DNA from: Doris montereyensis | Taxonomy: Eukaryota > Mollusca > Gastropoda > Nudibranchia > Dorididae | Assembly (NCBI GenBank): GCA_037039925.1 | Contig: JAXRKP010001271.1 | Coordinates: forward strand, 42,501 to 106,500 | Length of the DNA stretch: 64,000 nt | Reading direction: 5' to 3' | In this document: positions 21,482-33,731 of the stretch, piece by piece | How positions within the stretch are numbered: position 1 is the stretch's first letter | Layout of the letters: each line of letters opens with the position of its first letter | Made by a program: the position numbers and the translations under genes | The notes under the pieces: model-generated | Databases searched by the model: none | What the model saw: only the letters and a program-made list of their open reading frames with translations | Told to the model about the DNA's origin: nothing

Positions 21482-22600
21482 ACAACCTGTTACCCTGCAG
21501 GCCGGTCTTGACTGACCAAAGGCTAAGGGAGTTAACCGTGACAGAAGGGAGTTAACCGTGACAGAAAATAACAACCTGCTGCCTTGCAGGCTGGTCTTGG
21601 ATGATTAAAGGTAAGGGAGTTAACCCTGACAGAAAATAACAAGGTCTGGTAGGGGGACCCCAAGGTGGCAGCCTCACCATATACCTAGGGTACAATGGGC
21701 TAATCCCCTGCTTATCCAGAAACAAGCAGATTCAGAAAAAAATAAACATAGTATAACCGGCTTGATCTTTCGACAACGAACTTGGAAACGAATATGGACC
21801 CTGATTTTGGAACATGGAACATTAGGGTAATAAATCGAAAAGAGTTAGAATTAGTTGAAGAAATGCAAAAATTCAAAGTAGATATTTTGGCCATTACAGA
21901 AACACAGAAAAAAGGACAGGAAATAGAAAATGTGGGACCGAATCATATTTTGATCTTCTCAGGAGTAGATGTTAAAGACAGAGCTAGAGCAGGAGTAGGC
22001 CTCCTCCTAGTGCATAAAAGACATGAAAAGCTACTAGAAAGTTGGGAATTTATAAGCCCACGGCTATTAGAGGTAAATATTAAACCAAAAGGACGAGAAA
22101 TTAAATTATTAATAGCTTACTGACCAAACGAAGACGCAACTAAAGAAAAAGACATCTTCGAAAACAATTTACAAATAGCTGCAGAGAATCTTAAACCCAA
22201 ACAGGAATTAATGCTTTTATGAGATTTAAACGCTAGAGTAGGCAACAATGTAAAACGTCAGGAGGAGTAATAGGTAAAGAAGGAGAGACAGCAACTTCTC
22301 CAAATGGAGAGAGACTCATAGATTTTTGCCTAAAGAATAACATGAAAATAGCCAACACCTTTTTTCCTCATAAAGATATCCACAAATCTACAAGAGTAAA
22401 TGAAGACAGGTGTGAAAAGTCAATCATAGACTACATAATAAGTTACCAGCTTTTTCCGAAGGAAACACAAAATGTCATTGTCAGGACAGGACAGCATGGA
22501 GAAGGTTCATTTGGGGTATCTAAAACCATACATCAGGGTTAACTCCCTTAGTGCCTTAGCCTTTGGTCAGCCAAGACCTGCCTGCAAGCCAGCAGGAGAC
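21482..22600 (+). mobile_element. degraded LINE endonuclease fragment flanked by inverted repeats
   Basis: Residues encoded from 21782 (TWNIR; ILAITETQKKG; SGVDVKDRARAGVGLLL) match the AP-endonuclease-like domain that opens ORF2 of many animal non-LTR retrotransposons. The frame then hits TGA at 22121-22123 and again at 22220-22222 (directly before DLNARVG) and shifts further on. Later pieces (22342-22540) still read DFCLKNNMKIANTFF-like and KSIIDYIIS-like. No reverse transcriptase follows. The block is bracketed by a segment at about 21482-21650 (GGTCTTGACTGACCAAAGGC and GGGAGTTAACC, twice) and its reverse complement at 22536-22600 (GGTTAACTCCCTTAG, GCCTTTGGTCAGCCAAGAC). It is inactive. Confidence 0.8.
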
Positions 22601-22837
22601 TCGTGGAGGGCGTGATCATCTACTCTCCGTACAGGTGCCTACCCATCCACTGTCCGGAAAGTAAAAGCCTATGGTGATTTAACTTTATTTCCATCACATC
22701 ACATACATCTAGATCTAGATCTACATGTATGATGAAAATAGACAATCATCTACAAGAAAGAATGAGATGCTTAGTAATAGTAGATCTACTCACTATCGGC
22801 TCAAAATTGTATTGTCCTTACTAAACTAGCCTACTCA

Positions 22838-23110
22838 TTCGAGGTGTCGGTGGCCGAGTGGTTAGGCTGCCGGACTGGGGATCATGGGGTCCCAAGTTTG
22901 AATCTAGTCCTAGCACAGATTCCGACGTCGCGTTTCTTGGAAAAACACTCCACCCTACCCAAGTGCAAATGGGTGCAAGCCCTAGCTTGGGAGTAAACAT
23001 CTGCGTCAGACTATTGACTAGGGTCCTGGCCAGGAGGTGATTATTGTCACCTGTTACATTTCACGCGAAAGAGACCGGGATACGCTCCGGCTCTAGCACC
23101 CCAAAACAGT
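22838..23110 (+). mobile_element. tRNA-derived SINE, family A, full copy
   Basis: Opens with GGTGGCCGAGTGGTTAGGCT (A-box) and CAAGTTTGAATCTAGTCC (degenerate B-box), as in Ser/Leu-type tRNAs. The body follows: AAACACTCCACCCTACCCA, TGCAAATGGGTGCAAGCCCT, GCTTGGGAGTAAAC, CCAGGAGGTGATTATTGTCA, GACCGGGATACGCTCCGGCT. No anticodon-stem folding typical of a functional tRNA was recognised. The same body occurs in five other, mostly inverted, copies in the window. Confidence 0.8.
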
Positions 23111-23279
23111 TTTTAACCTAGTTATGACCTTTCCTTTCCATTACACAAAAAGAACAATTATACGGAGGAATTGAAGACATGTCCAGATCTCTTTTTCAAT
23201 GAGTAACAACAATAAAGACAGTATGCAAATAGACAAGAATCAATACGCCAGTGTGGTCTCTGTTTCGATTAGATTTAGA

Positions 23280-25165
23280 TCTGGATCTAGGCCCTTAGCA
23301 TGGAAACCTCAAGCCGAGGCTAACTTCAATCTAAATCTAGGCCCTTAGCATGGAAAAAGCCGAGGCTAACTTCAATCTAAATCTAGGCCCTTAGCATGGA
23401 AACCCCAAGCCGAGGCTAACTTCAATCTAAAAAGCCCAATTATAGGCTAACTTCAATCTAAATCTAGACCCTTAGCATGGAAACCCCAACAATGCTAGCC
23501 TAAATCTAGATCTAGGCCCTTAGCATGGAAACTAGCCAAGGCTTACCTAAATCTAGATCTGGCCCCATGGAGCCAAGGCTTACCTAAATCTAGATTCTTA
23601 GCATCCAAGCCAAGGCTTCTAAATCTAGATCTAGGTTAGCATGGAAACCCCAAGCCAATAAATCAGTATGCATGGAAACCCCAAGAGGCTTACCTAAATC
23701 TAGATCTATACATGGGAGGCTAACTTCAATCTAGATCTAGGCCCTTAGCATGGAAACCCCAAGCCGAGGCTTTCAATCTAGATCTAGCCCTTAGCATGGA
23801 AACCCCAAGCCAAGGCTTACCTAAATCTAGATCTAGGCCCTTAGCATGGAAACCCCAAGCCAAGGCTAACCTAAATCTGGATCTAGGCCCTAGCATGGAA
23901 ACCCCAAGCCGATCTTCAATCTAGATCTAGGCCCATAGCATGGAAACCCCAAGCCGAGGCTAACTTCAATCTAGATCTAGGCCCTTAGCATGGAAACCCC
24001 AAGCCAAGGCTAACCTAAATCTAGATCTGGCCCTTAGCATGGAAACCCCCAAGCCAAGGCTTACCTAAATCTAGATAGGCCCTGGAAACCCCAAGCCAAG
24101 GCCCTAAATCTAGATCATAGCATGGAAACCCCAAGCCGAGGCCTTCCAATCTAGATCTAACTTCATGGAAACCCCAAGCCGAGGCTAACTTCAATCTAGG
24201 CCCCAGCATGGAAACCCCAAGCCAAGGCTTACCTAAATCTAGATCTAGGCCCTTAGCATGGAAAACCCCAAGCCAAGGCTTCGATCTAAATCTAAATCTA
24301 GGCCCTTAGCATGGAAACCCCAAGCCAAGGCTAACTTCAATCTAGATCTAGGCCCTTAGCATGGAAACCCCAAGCCAATCTAAATCTAGGCCCTTAGCAT
24401 GGAAACCCCAAGCCAAGGCTAACTTCAATCTAGATCTAGGAATGGAAACCCCAAGCCAAGGCTAACTTCAATCTAGATCTAGGCCCTAGCATGGAAACCC
24501 CAAGCCAAAATATCTAGATCTAGGCCCTTAGCATGGAAAACCAAGGCTAACTTCAATCTAGATCAGGCCCTTAGCATGGAAACCCCAAGCCAAGGCTTAC
24601 CTAAATCTAGATCTCTATGGAAACCCCAAGCCCTTACCTAAATCTAGATCAGGCCCTAGCATGGAAACCCCAAGCCATGGCTAACTTAAATCTAAATCTA
24701 GCCCTTAGCATGGAAACCCCAAGCCATTCTTAAATCTAAATCTAGGCCCTTAGCATGGAAACCCCAAGCCAATAACCTAAATCTGGATCTAGGCCCTTAG
24801 CATGGAAATGGCCAAACCCTAAATCTGGAAGCCCATGGCAAGCCAAGGCTAACCTAAATCTGGATCTAGGCCCTTAGCATGGAAGCCGAGGCTAACTTCA
24901 ATCCTAGGCCCTTAGCATGGAAACCCTAACCGAGGCTAACTTAAATCTAGAAATCTAGGTCAATCTAGATCTAGGCAGCATGGAAACCCCAAGCCAAGGC
25001 TAACCTAAATCTAGATCTAAGCATGGAAACCCCAAGCCAATACCTAAATATAGATCTAGGCCCTTAGCATGGAAACCCCAAGCCGAGGCTAACTTCAATC
25101 TAAATCTAGATCTAGGCCCTTAGCATGGAAACCCCAAGCCAAGGCTTACCTAAATCTAGATCTAG
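23280..25165. repeat. 50-bp minisatellite with AGATCT core
   Basis: About 40 copies of a unit of about 50 bp: ATCTAGATCTAGGCCCTTAG, CATGGAAACCCCAAGCC, AAGGCTTACCTAA (alternating with GAGGCTAACTTCA). Many copies carry internal deletions of 5-20 bp in different places. The unit core ATCTAGATCT also occurs as scattered short clusters outside the array (22705, 25440-25740, 34915, 35025-35080). Confidence 0.9.
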
Positions 25166-26012
25166 GTCAAATGCAATACAAATCATGTTTTTTCTTCTTC
25201 TGATGGGTGCGTAATGTAGTGTGTAGTCTCACATGTGTTCGACTAACAAGCAAACCAGAATAAACAAAAACACAAAGAAAAAGAGCTAGAATCTAGACAT
25301 ACGATAAAAATCTATCTAAATATTAGGCTTAATATACGTCTAAGTCACAAGGAATAGACTTAGAATCTAGAACTAAATAGATCTACCCAGCTTTAGATAT
25401 CTAGATCAAGGCCCAATCACACGAAAAATTAGATTTAGATTTATATAGATCTAGAGTTAGATTCTAGGCCCCAGGGTCTTCCTTTTCTTTAGTCTTAGCC
25501 CTAGATCTAGAAGATCTAGATCTAGATTAGGCCTATAGATTTCTAGAAAAAATTAGATCTATGTTTAGAGGTTCTAGATTCTAGATTTTAGATCTGATCT
25601 AGAATCTATCTAGAGCTAAATATATTATATATCATTTATCTAATTCTAGATATAAAGCTAGATGCATCAAGATCTATTCTAGATCTATAATATCTAGATC
25701 TACATGTAGAACTAGTTTCTGGATCTACTCTAGATCTACCTAATTCTAGATATGATCTAAATTTAGATGTTTGATCACGAGACTGTTGATCGAGATAAAG
25801 ATGTAGTCTTAAAAACTAAAAACTCTTTCTTTTCGCCTTCGATGTCAAGGTAAGGTGTCAATAGCTATGTAAATGAGGAAAAAGTGACGTCCCCAAGTCA
25901 TGTTATGAATAATTAATGACCACTTGTATTTAACATAGAAAGCAATTGGAAAAGGGCCGAAAGGGGTGTTATATTTGATTTTGATTTGATTTGATGCACA
26001 ACTAGATTCTAA
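25166..26012. other. AGATCT/TCTAGA-rich spacer
   Basis: No gene seen. From 25300 to 25770 the sequence is unusually dense in TCTAGA, AGATCT and CTAGAT words without a fixed period, looking like the eroded flank of the 50-bp array or a separate palindrome-rich stretch. Confidence 0.6.
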
Positions 26013-26300
26013 GGAGGCGTTGTAGCTCAACCGCAGTGTTGTGAGCTGGTAATCACGAGCCCCACGGCTGGCACAGGCGGTATTTTTTCACAACGGTGTA
26101 CTCTAATTTCCTCAGGTGTGAATGAGTACCCAGCTATAGGTAGAGACAGATCTTGTCTAACAGGTTTGTGTAAAGCCTAACAGGCTTGTGTTACTGTATG
26201 CCCCCCCCCTGGGAAATGAGAAAAACTTTGAATGAAATGGCCTGCTTGAGGGTAAATTATGTATAGTCAATGAGCCTTCACTTATGGATTCATCTTTATC
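26013..26300 (+). mobile_element. SINE-like element family B, copy 2
   Basis: GGCGTTGTAGCTCAACCGCA, GTTGTGAGCTGGTAATCACG, CACGGCTGGCACAGGCGG, ACCCAGCTATAGGTAGAGAC, AGCCTAACAGGCTTGTGTTA, ACTTTGAATGAAATGGCCTG match the copy at 8628-8985 in order. It is followed immediately by an oppositely oriented family C SINE. Confidence 0.7.
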
Positions 26301-26575
26301 TTATCTTTAACTAAGGTGATCTCAGGCGTTTTGGTAGGATTTTTATTTTTGCACGGACTGCCCTGTAAACAGCCAAGGGATTTCTAAGGTGCACAGAGTG
26401 TTGTGATCTGCACGCACGACCTCATTTTTATCATCCATCTCCGATAGGACTAGCTGTCGACCCACCTACCTGGACAAGGGGGGGGGGGGGGTTGATTAGA
26501 TTTTACTTGAAAAAATCGAGAAAATGTTTCAACCGTTGGCGGTTGAGAGATTGCCTCTAGAATATTTATATTAAT
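26290..26575 (-). mobile_element. SINE family C, minus-strand copy
   Basis: Same block order as 19432-19772: AAGGTGATCTCAGGCGTTTT, ACAGCCAAGGGATT, GAGTGTTGTGATCTGCAC, GGACTAGCTGTCGACCCACC, TTTCAACCGTTGGCGG. A G-run of about 13 occurs near 26479-26492. The tRNA-like head is truncated. Confidence 0.7.
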
Positions 26576-26689
26576 ACTGTTCACCATTATGATCAGATTG
26601 TCATTATTACTCTTGAAAGAATCAAGCAATGAATCAGGGTGGCATTCAATCAGTCATTAAGCGCATTAAAAGTAGAATTTGGGATCCAA

Positions 26690-27012
26690 GTTCTCACCCA
26701 ATCAGAATGCTGGAACCCATTGTGACCTTGAAAGTAGAAAAGCTGTCTTGCATTTGAATAATTTATTTGGTGCCTAGTTTTGGGAATCCGAATCGTCACC
26801 TGATCAGAATGCTGGAACCCAAGGTGATCTTGAAAGAAGAAAGGCTGTTTTGCATTTCAACAATCTAATTGGTGGCTATTTTTGGAATCCGAATTCACCC
26901 GATCAGAATGCTGGAACCAAGGTGATCTTGAAAGAAGAAAGGCTGTTTTCATTTGAACAATCTAATTGGTGGCTATTTTTGGGGAAACCCAATCAGAATG
27001 ATGGAACCCCAG
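26690..27012 (+). repeat. ~110-bp tandem repeat, about 3 copies
   Basis: Each copy contains CAATCAGAATGCTGGAACCC or CGATCAGAATGCTGGAACC, CTTGAAAGAAGAAAGGCTGT, AATCTAATTGGTGGCTA and TTTTTGG. Divergence between copies is moderate. No coding pattern. Confidence 0.75.
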
Positions 27013-27204
27013 GTTAACCACGCTGTTAACAATGATTGACACCCTATCGCTCAGCACTATCGCCATACTGACGTGGTTTCTGAGCCAAGCACTCACGCGA
27101 AACCCAAATACTAATGACATCACATGACTTAAACAACGCGTATTGACCAAACTTGATGACTACGAGATCATAGCCAGCACTCTAGATCAGAATAGATTTT
27201 TATT

Positions 27205-27497
27205 TGATTTACCCACATCCACAACTAAAGTGATCTCGGGGTTTCGATAGGATTCTTGTCCTATAAGCAGCTAAGGAATCTTTAACGCGCAGAGAGTGTT
27301 GTGATCTGCACACGGTACCTCCTTTTTATCGTCCGTCTTTGATGGGACTAGGTGTCGATCCGTCTAACTTGACAGGAGGAGGAGGTAGATTAAGCTCGAA
27401 AAAATCAAGAAAATGATTCAACTGTTGGCGGGGCTCGAACTCACTACCTTCTGGCTGAGAGGGCGACAATTTTCCTCTGGACTACCGAGTCTCCCTT
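27205..27497 (-). mobile_element. SINE family C, minus-strand copy
   Basis: ACCCACATCCACAACTAAAG, AATCTTTAACGCGCAGAGAG, GGACTAGGTGTCGATCCGTC, GGCGGGGCTCGAACTCACTA, GACTACCGAGTCTCCC are the reverse of the family C head-to-tail order. The head (B-box GAGTTCGAGCCCC on the minus strand) is complete. Confidence 0.75.
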
Positions 27498-27616
27498 GGA
27501 TCAGATTATTCCTCTAAATCCCCACTCAATCAGTGACGCTGGAAATGAGAGGCACAACATCGGCTTCCTCATCAGTCCGTTAGGGAGTACCTCGGGGTTA
27601 CGTGATGGGATCGGCA

Positions 27617-27960
27617 TGAACATCAAGAACAAGAACAAGAACAAGAAGAACAAGATGAACAAGAACAAAAACAAGAAGAACAAGATAAAAAACAAGAACA
27701 AGAAGAACAAGATAATGATAGAACAACAAGAACAAGAACAAGATGAAGATGAACAAGATGATGATGATGAAGAACAAGATGAAGAAGAACAATAACAAGA
27801 AGAAAATAACAATAATGATAATAATTATATTATAATGATGATGATAATAATAATGGTAATGATAATAATAGTAATGATAATAATATTTATAATAATAATA
27901 ATAATCATAATAAAATAATAATAATAATTTAATAATAAATGATGATGATGACAAAATGAT
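27617..27960. repeat. AAGAACAAG / GATAATAAT simple-sequence tract
   Basis: Purine-rich imperfect repeat (AAGAACAAGAACAAGAAG, then GATGAAGAT, then TAATAATGATAATAA) of about 340 bp. Lys/Asn-rich or Ser/Cys/Phe-rich open frames on either strand are low complexity only. Confidence 0.9.
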
Positions 27961-28332
27961 TAAGGATTATGATAATAATTTAAATTAAACGATTAAATCT
28001 TTAATAGTGATGATGATAATAATAATCCTAAAAAACAATTAATGATAACAAGTATTTAACTACACTAATATCACGAGTTTTAAAATGCAAAAGTGAATAA
28101 CTCAGTTTTACAATACTTTAAGCATTATGACAACATTTAAATTAAACGATTAAATCTGGTTTTAAGACATACATCACATCCTAAAAACAATTCATGTGTA
28201 CACAACATTATAACTACACTATATACGAGTTTAAAAATGCAAAAGTGAATAACTCCGTTTTATACTTGTTTTGAAAGAATTAAAATATGGGCTTGATCTG
28301 ATTTTAAAACTGAGGCTGTTCCATAATAGGTG

Positions 28333-28469
<137 letters not shown>

Positions 28470-28649
28470 TAAATGACCTCCCCACCAATTTATTATATTA
28501 TCAACAGTGAAATTATTTGTTAATGACTGTGTGCTATACAGAGACATACACAGGACAGAAGACAACATAGAACTCAAAAAGACATAGACTTGTCAAATGA
28601 ATGGGAGACAAAATGACAGATGGATTTAACGCCTAATTTTTTTTTAAGT

Positions 28650-29112
28650 TCTTCAGTTTTCGTCAAGAAGGTCAGCAGTAAGTGACAGTTTTCGTCATCA
28701 AGGTCACCAGTAAGTCACAGTTTTCGTTATCAAGGTCACCATGAAGTCACAGTTTTCGTCATCAAGATCACCAGTAAGTCACAGTTTTCGTCATCAAGAT
28801 CACCAGTAAGTCACAGTTTTCGTCATCAAGGTCACCAATAAGTAATAAGTCACAGTTTTCGTCATCAAGGTCACCAGTAAGTCACAGTTTTTGTCGTCAA
28901 GGTCACCAGTAAGTCACAGTTTTCGTCATCAAGATCACCAATAAGTCACAGTTTTCGTCATCAAGGTCACCAATAAGTCACAGTTTTCGTCATCAAGGTC
29001 ACCAATAAGTCACAGTTTTCGTCATCAAGGTCACCAATAAGTCACAGTTTTCGTCATCAAGGTCACCAATAAGTCACAGTTTTCGTCATCAAGATCACCA
29101 GTAAGTGACAGG
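28650..29112 (+). repeat. 32-bp minisatellite
   Basis: About 14 copies of a 32-bp unit built from AAGTCACAGTTTTCGTCATC and AAGGTCACCAAT (or AAGATCACCAGT). One copy carries an extra AAGTAAT. Confidence 0.9.
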
Positions 29113-29234
29113 TGTACCATCTGTGACTGTGAATTAGAAACATTCAAGGAGTATTGATAAATTTGTATACTGCTCAGTGATAACTGGAATGGTAAGCACA
29201 TGGAATGGGGAGGGGGCGGGGAGGGAGGGGTAGC

Positions 29235-29630
29235 TTTTACTCTAAAAAGAAAACTTAAAAAAATGTATCGACACCTAGTCCCATTGGGGATAACGATAAA
29301 AAGAAAACTTAAAAAAATGTATCGACACCTAGTCCCATTGGGGATAACGATAAAAAGAAAACTTAAAAAAATGTATCGACACCTAGTCCCATTGGGGATA
29401 ACGATAAAAAGAAAACTTTAAAAAATCATCGACACCTAGTCCCATTGGGGATAACGATAAAAGAAAACTTTAAAAATGTATCGACACCTAGTCCCATTGG
29501 GGATAACGATAAAAAGAAAACTTTAAAAAATGTATCGACACCTAGTTCCATTGGGGATAACGATAAAAAGAAAACTTTAAAAAAATGTATCGACACCTAG
29601 TCCCATTGGGGATAACGATCAAAAGAAAAT
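29235..29630 (+). repeat. 54-bp array derived from SINE family C
   Basis: Seven copies of a 54-bp unit holding ATGTATCGACACCTAGTCCC, ATTGGGGATAACGATAAAAA and GAAAACTT. The segment CGACACCTAGTCCCATTGGG is the internal block of family C SINEs (compare 48225-48250). The element's tail follows immediately (29640-29800), so the array has grown inside a SINE. Because 54 is divisible by three, one frame reads as an 18-residue repeat with KRKLKKMYRH; this is incidental. Confidence 0.85.
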
Positions 29631-29796
29631 ATCCGCGTGCAAATCACAACACTATGTGCACGTTAAAATCTTGGTGGTTTACACTACAGAGCAGTCCGGG
29701 CAAAAGGAAAAATTCCTACCAAAGACCATAATAATAATATAGGTAAAATGGCTTTTGGTCCTACCAAAAGTTCGAGTTTACATTAGATGTGGATGT

Positions 29797-30028
29797 GGGT
29801 AAATCAAATCAAATCAAACCACATCAAATCAAATCACATCAAATCACATCAAATCAAATCACATCAAATCACATCAAATCAAATCAAATCACATCAAATC
29901 ACATCAAATCACATCAAATCAAATCACATCAAATCACATCAAATCACATCAAATCAAATCAAATCACATCAAATCAAATCAAATCAAATCAAATCACATC
30001 AAATCAAATCAAATTACATCAAATCAAA
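29797..30028 (+). repeat. AAATC/ACATC tail expansion of a family C SINE
   Basis: About 230 bp of AAATC pentamers alternating with ACATC in higher-order groups of 10-15 bp, directly following GGATGTGGGTAAATC. Other family C copies carry only a few AAATC units at this point (for example 48375-48402), so this is a microsatellite grown from the SINE's 3' tail. Confidence 0.9.
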
Positions 30029-30029
30029 A

Positions 30030-30180
30030 CCCAGGATTCCCGAGTTCGGTTCCCAGTAGATCCGGGCAATTTTTTCTGGCCCTCCTGTCAACCCATCAGC
30101 GAAAATAATGGGTGGCTAGGTGCATTTCAGACTCGGCCAAAGTAAAGGCGGCGTAGAAAGCAATGGCAAACTATTATGCT
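30030..30180 (+). mobile_element. SINE-like fragment family E
   Basis: GAGTTCGGTTCCCAG resembles a B-box. It is followed by TTTTTTCTGGCCCTCCTGTC, GGGTGGCTAGGTGC, CAAAGTAAAGGCGGCGTAGA and AAGCAATGGCAAACTA. The reverse complement of the same blocks is found at 48975-49060 and forms the unit of the 49035-49990 array. Confidence 0.55.
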
Positions 30181-30189
30181 GATGGAAGC

Positions 30190-30280
30190 CTACGCTCAAC
30201 TCTGCGTACATGACTTGCTTTTGATGCATAGTCTGTACACGTACATGACTTGCTTTTGATGGATAGTCTGTACACGTACG
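30190..30280 (+). repeat. short direct duplication
   Basis: Two copies of TACATGACTTGCTTTTGATG plus AGTCTGTACACGTAC, separated by zero to a few bases. Confidence 0.8.
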
Positions 30281-30299
30281 TGCTATAAAACACACGCAC

Positions 30300-31250
<951 letters not shown>

Positions 31251-31377
31251 AGTTATGTATATATACACATGTGTGTGGTCCTACATGATGTGTTGTATTA
31301 ATCTGTTTTTATTTATTTGGTGTTTAATTGTTGTTGGGGTTGGGTGGGTTGTTTTTTATATCAAACTACAAATATGT

Positions 31378-33108
31378 CCATCCATAACGATGTGAACATG
31401 TATCCATCTATCTATCAACGATGTGAATATGTATCCATCTATCTATCAACGATGTGAATATGTATCCATCTATCTATCTATCAACGACGTGAATATGTAT
31501 CCATCTATCTATCAACGATGTGAATATGTATCCATCTATCTATCAACGATGTGAATATGTATCCATCTATCTATCAACGATGTGAATATGTATCCATCCA
31601 TCTATCAACGATATGAATATGTATCCATTTATCTATCAACGATGTGAATATGTATCCATCTATCTATCAACGATGTGAATATGTATCCATCTATCTATCA
31701 ACGATATGAATATGTATCCATTTATCTATCAACGATGTGAATATGTATCCATATATATATATCAACGATGTGAATATGTATCCATCTATATATCAACGAT
31801 GTGAATATGTATCCATCTATCTATCTATCAACGATGTGAACATGTATCCATCTATATATTAACGATGTGAATATGTATCCATCTATCTGTCAACGATGTG
31901 AATATGTATCCATCTATCTATCAACGATGTGAATATGTATCCATCTATATATCAACGATGTGAATATGTATTCATTTATATATTAACGATGTGAACATGT
32001 ATCCATCTATCTATCTATCAACGATGTGAACATGTATCCATCTATCTAGCTATCAACGATGTGAACATGTATCCATCTATCTATCTATCAACGATGTGAA
32101 CATGTATCCATCTATATATTAACGATGTGAATATGTATCCATCTATCTGTCAACGATGTGAATATGTATCCATCTATATATTAACGATGTGAATATGTAT
32201 CCATCTATCTATCAACGATGTGAACATGTATCCATCTATCTATCAACGATGTGAATATGAATCCATCCATCTATCAACGATGGGAATATGTATCCATCTA
32301 TCTATCAACGATGTGAACATGTATCCATCTATCTATCAACGATGTGAATATGTATCCATCCATCTACCAACGATGAGACTATGTATCCATCTATCTATCA
32401 AGGATGTGAATATGTATCCATCTATCTATTAACGATGTGAATATGTATCCATCCATCTACCAACGATGTGAATATGTATCCATCCATCTACCAACGATGA
32501 GACTATGTATCCATCTATCTATCAACGATGTGAACATGTATCCATCTATCTATTAACGATGTGAATATGTGTCCATCCATCTACCAACGATGAGACTATG
32601 TATCCATCTATCTATCAACGATGTGAATATGTATCCATCCATCTATCAACGATGTGAATATGTATCCATCTATCTATCAACGATGTGAACATGTATCCAT
32701 CTATCTATTAACGATGTGAATATGTATCCATCCATCTAACAACGATGAGACTATGTATCCATCTATCTATTAACGATGTGAATATGTATCCATCCATCTA
32801 CCAACGATGAGACTATGTATCCATCTATCTATCAACGATGAGACTATGTATCCATCTATCTATCAACGATGTGAATATGTATCCATCTATCAAATATGTG
32901 AATATATATCCATATATCTATCAACGATGTGAATATGTATCCATTTATCTATCAACGATGTGAATATGTATCCATCCATCTATTAACGATGAGAATATGT
33001 ATCCATCTATCTATCAACGATGTGAACATGTATCCATCTATATATCAAGGATGTGAATATGTATCCATTTATCTATCAACGATGTGAATATGTATCCATT
33101 TATCTATG
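31378..33108 (+). repeat. 31-bp minisatellite (ATCTATCTATCAACGATGTG)
   Basis: About 55 copies of a unit of about 31 bp: TATCCATCTATCTATCAACG then ATGTGAATATG. Variants such as CCATCTACCAACGATGAGAC occur in blocks (32370-32840), suggesting local higher-order duplication. An internal ATCT slip (35-bp units) is frequent near 31800-32090. Confidence 0.95.
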
Positions 33109-33284
33109 TGTTTTGAGGTCCTAGTTTGAATTCGTCTGTAGTCTCTATCTTCTGTACTTTCTTTTTTACTCCAGTGATTAATTGATTGATTGATTGGCTC
33201 TCGAATCTCACAGACTGTATGTATAAAGGGCGATAATCAATAAAATTACATGACACTGACTGACACCTTATTAACAATAACATC

Positions 33285-33470
33285 TTAGCGTAGTTAGCTC
33301 GATTGGTAGCACGCTTTTTTTTATGGCGAGGCGATGGGTGCCGACGCAGAGGTCGCGGGTTCGATCCCCATGGTGGCCTGGATTTTTTTTTCTGTCTATT
33401 CCTTGTGTTTGTCTCGTCTTTGTTCCTATGGGGCTTTCATATTATCTTGTGTCATTACATTAACTTCTGA
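33285..33470 (+). mobile_element. tRNA-derived SINE, family D, full copy
   Basis: TAGCGTAGTTAGCTCGATTG (A-box TTAGCTCGATTGG), GTAGCACGC, GATGGGTGCCGACGCAGAGG, GGGTTCGATCCCCATGG (B-box GGTTCGATCCC), GGATTTTTTTTTCTGTC, TTGTCTCGTCTTTGTTCC. Both pol III boxes are intact, but the anticodon region is replaced by a longer insert, so it is a SINE and not a tRNA gene. Confidence 0.8.
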
Positions 33471-33599
33471 CTATAACATCAGACATTCTTCATTAAGAAT
33501 AAGAATATTAACAAGATGAATTATCTCCCAATTGAGTCCCCAAGAAAAGCACACTGTTTGTCGAAGTCGGAGGTTTTAACTCCTAAGCTTTTGCTGACT

Positions 33600-33731
33600 G
33601 TTGGTACATGTATTGCCAACGTGTCGAGTTCCCAAGGAACACAACGTTGGTCCTTCTATTTCTAGGATTTGAACCCAGGACCTCACGGTTCGAAGTCTGG
33701 CAACCTAACAACTACTCTACAGACGCCACAT
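33600..33731 (-). mobile_element. tRNA-derived SINE, family A, fragment
   Basis: CCCAAGGAACACAACGTTGG, TAGGATTTGAACCCAGGACC and CTACAGACGCCACA are the reverse complement of the family A head. The body is missing beyond the CACGTTGG-type block. Confidence 0.65.

Noticed and set aside
27496..27954. Lys/Asn-rich and Ser/Phe-rich frames of 99-118 codons
   Set aside because: Low-complexity translation of the AAGAACAAG/TAATAAT tract.
33285..33372. Possible functional tRNA gene (good A- and B-boxes)
   Set aside because: The interval between boxes is too long and lacks an anticodon stem-loop, and the same sequence with a SINE body recurs several times.
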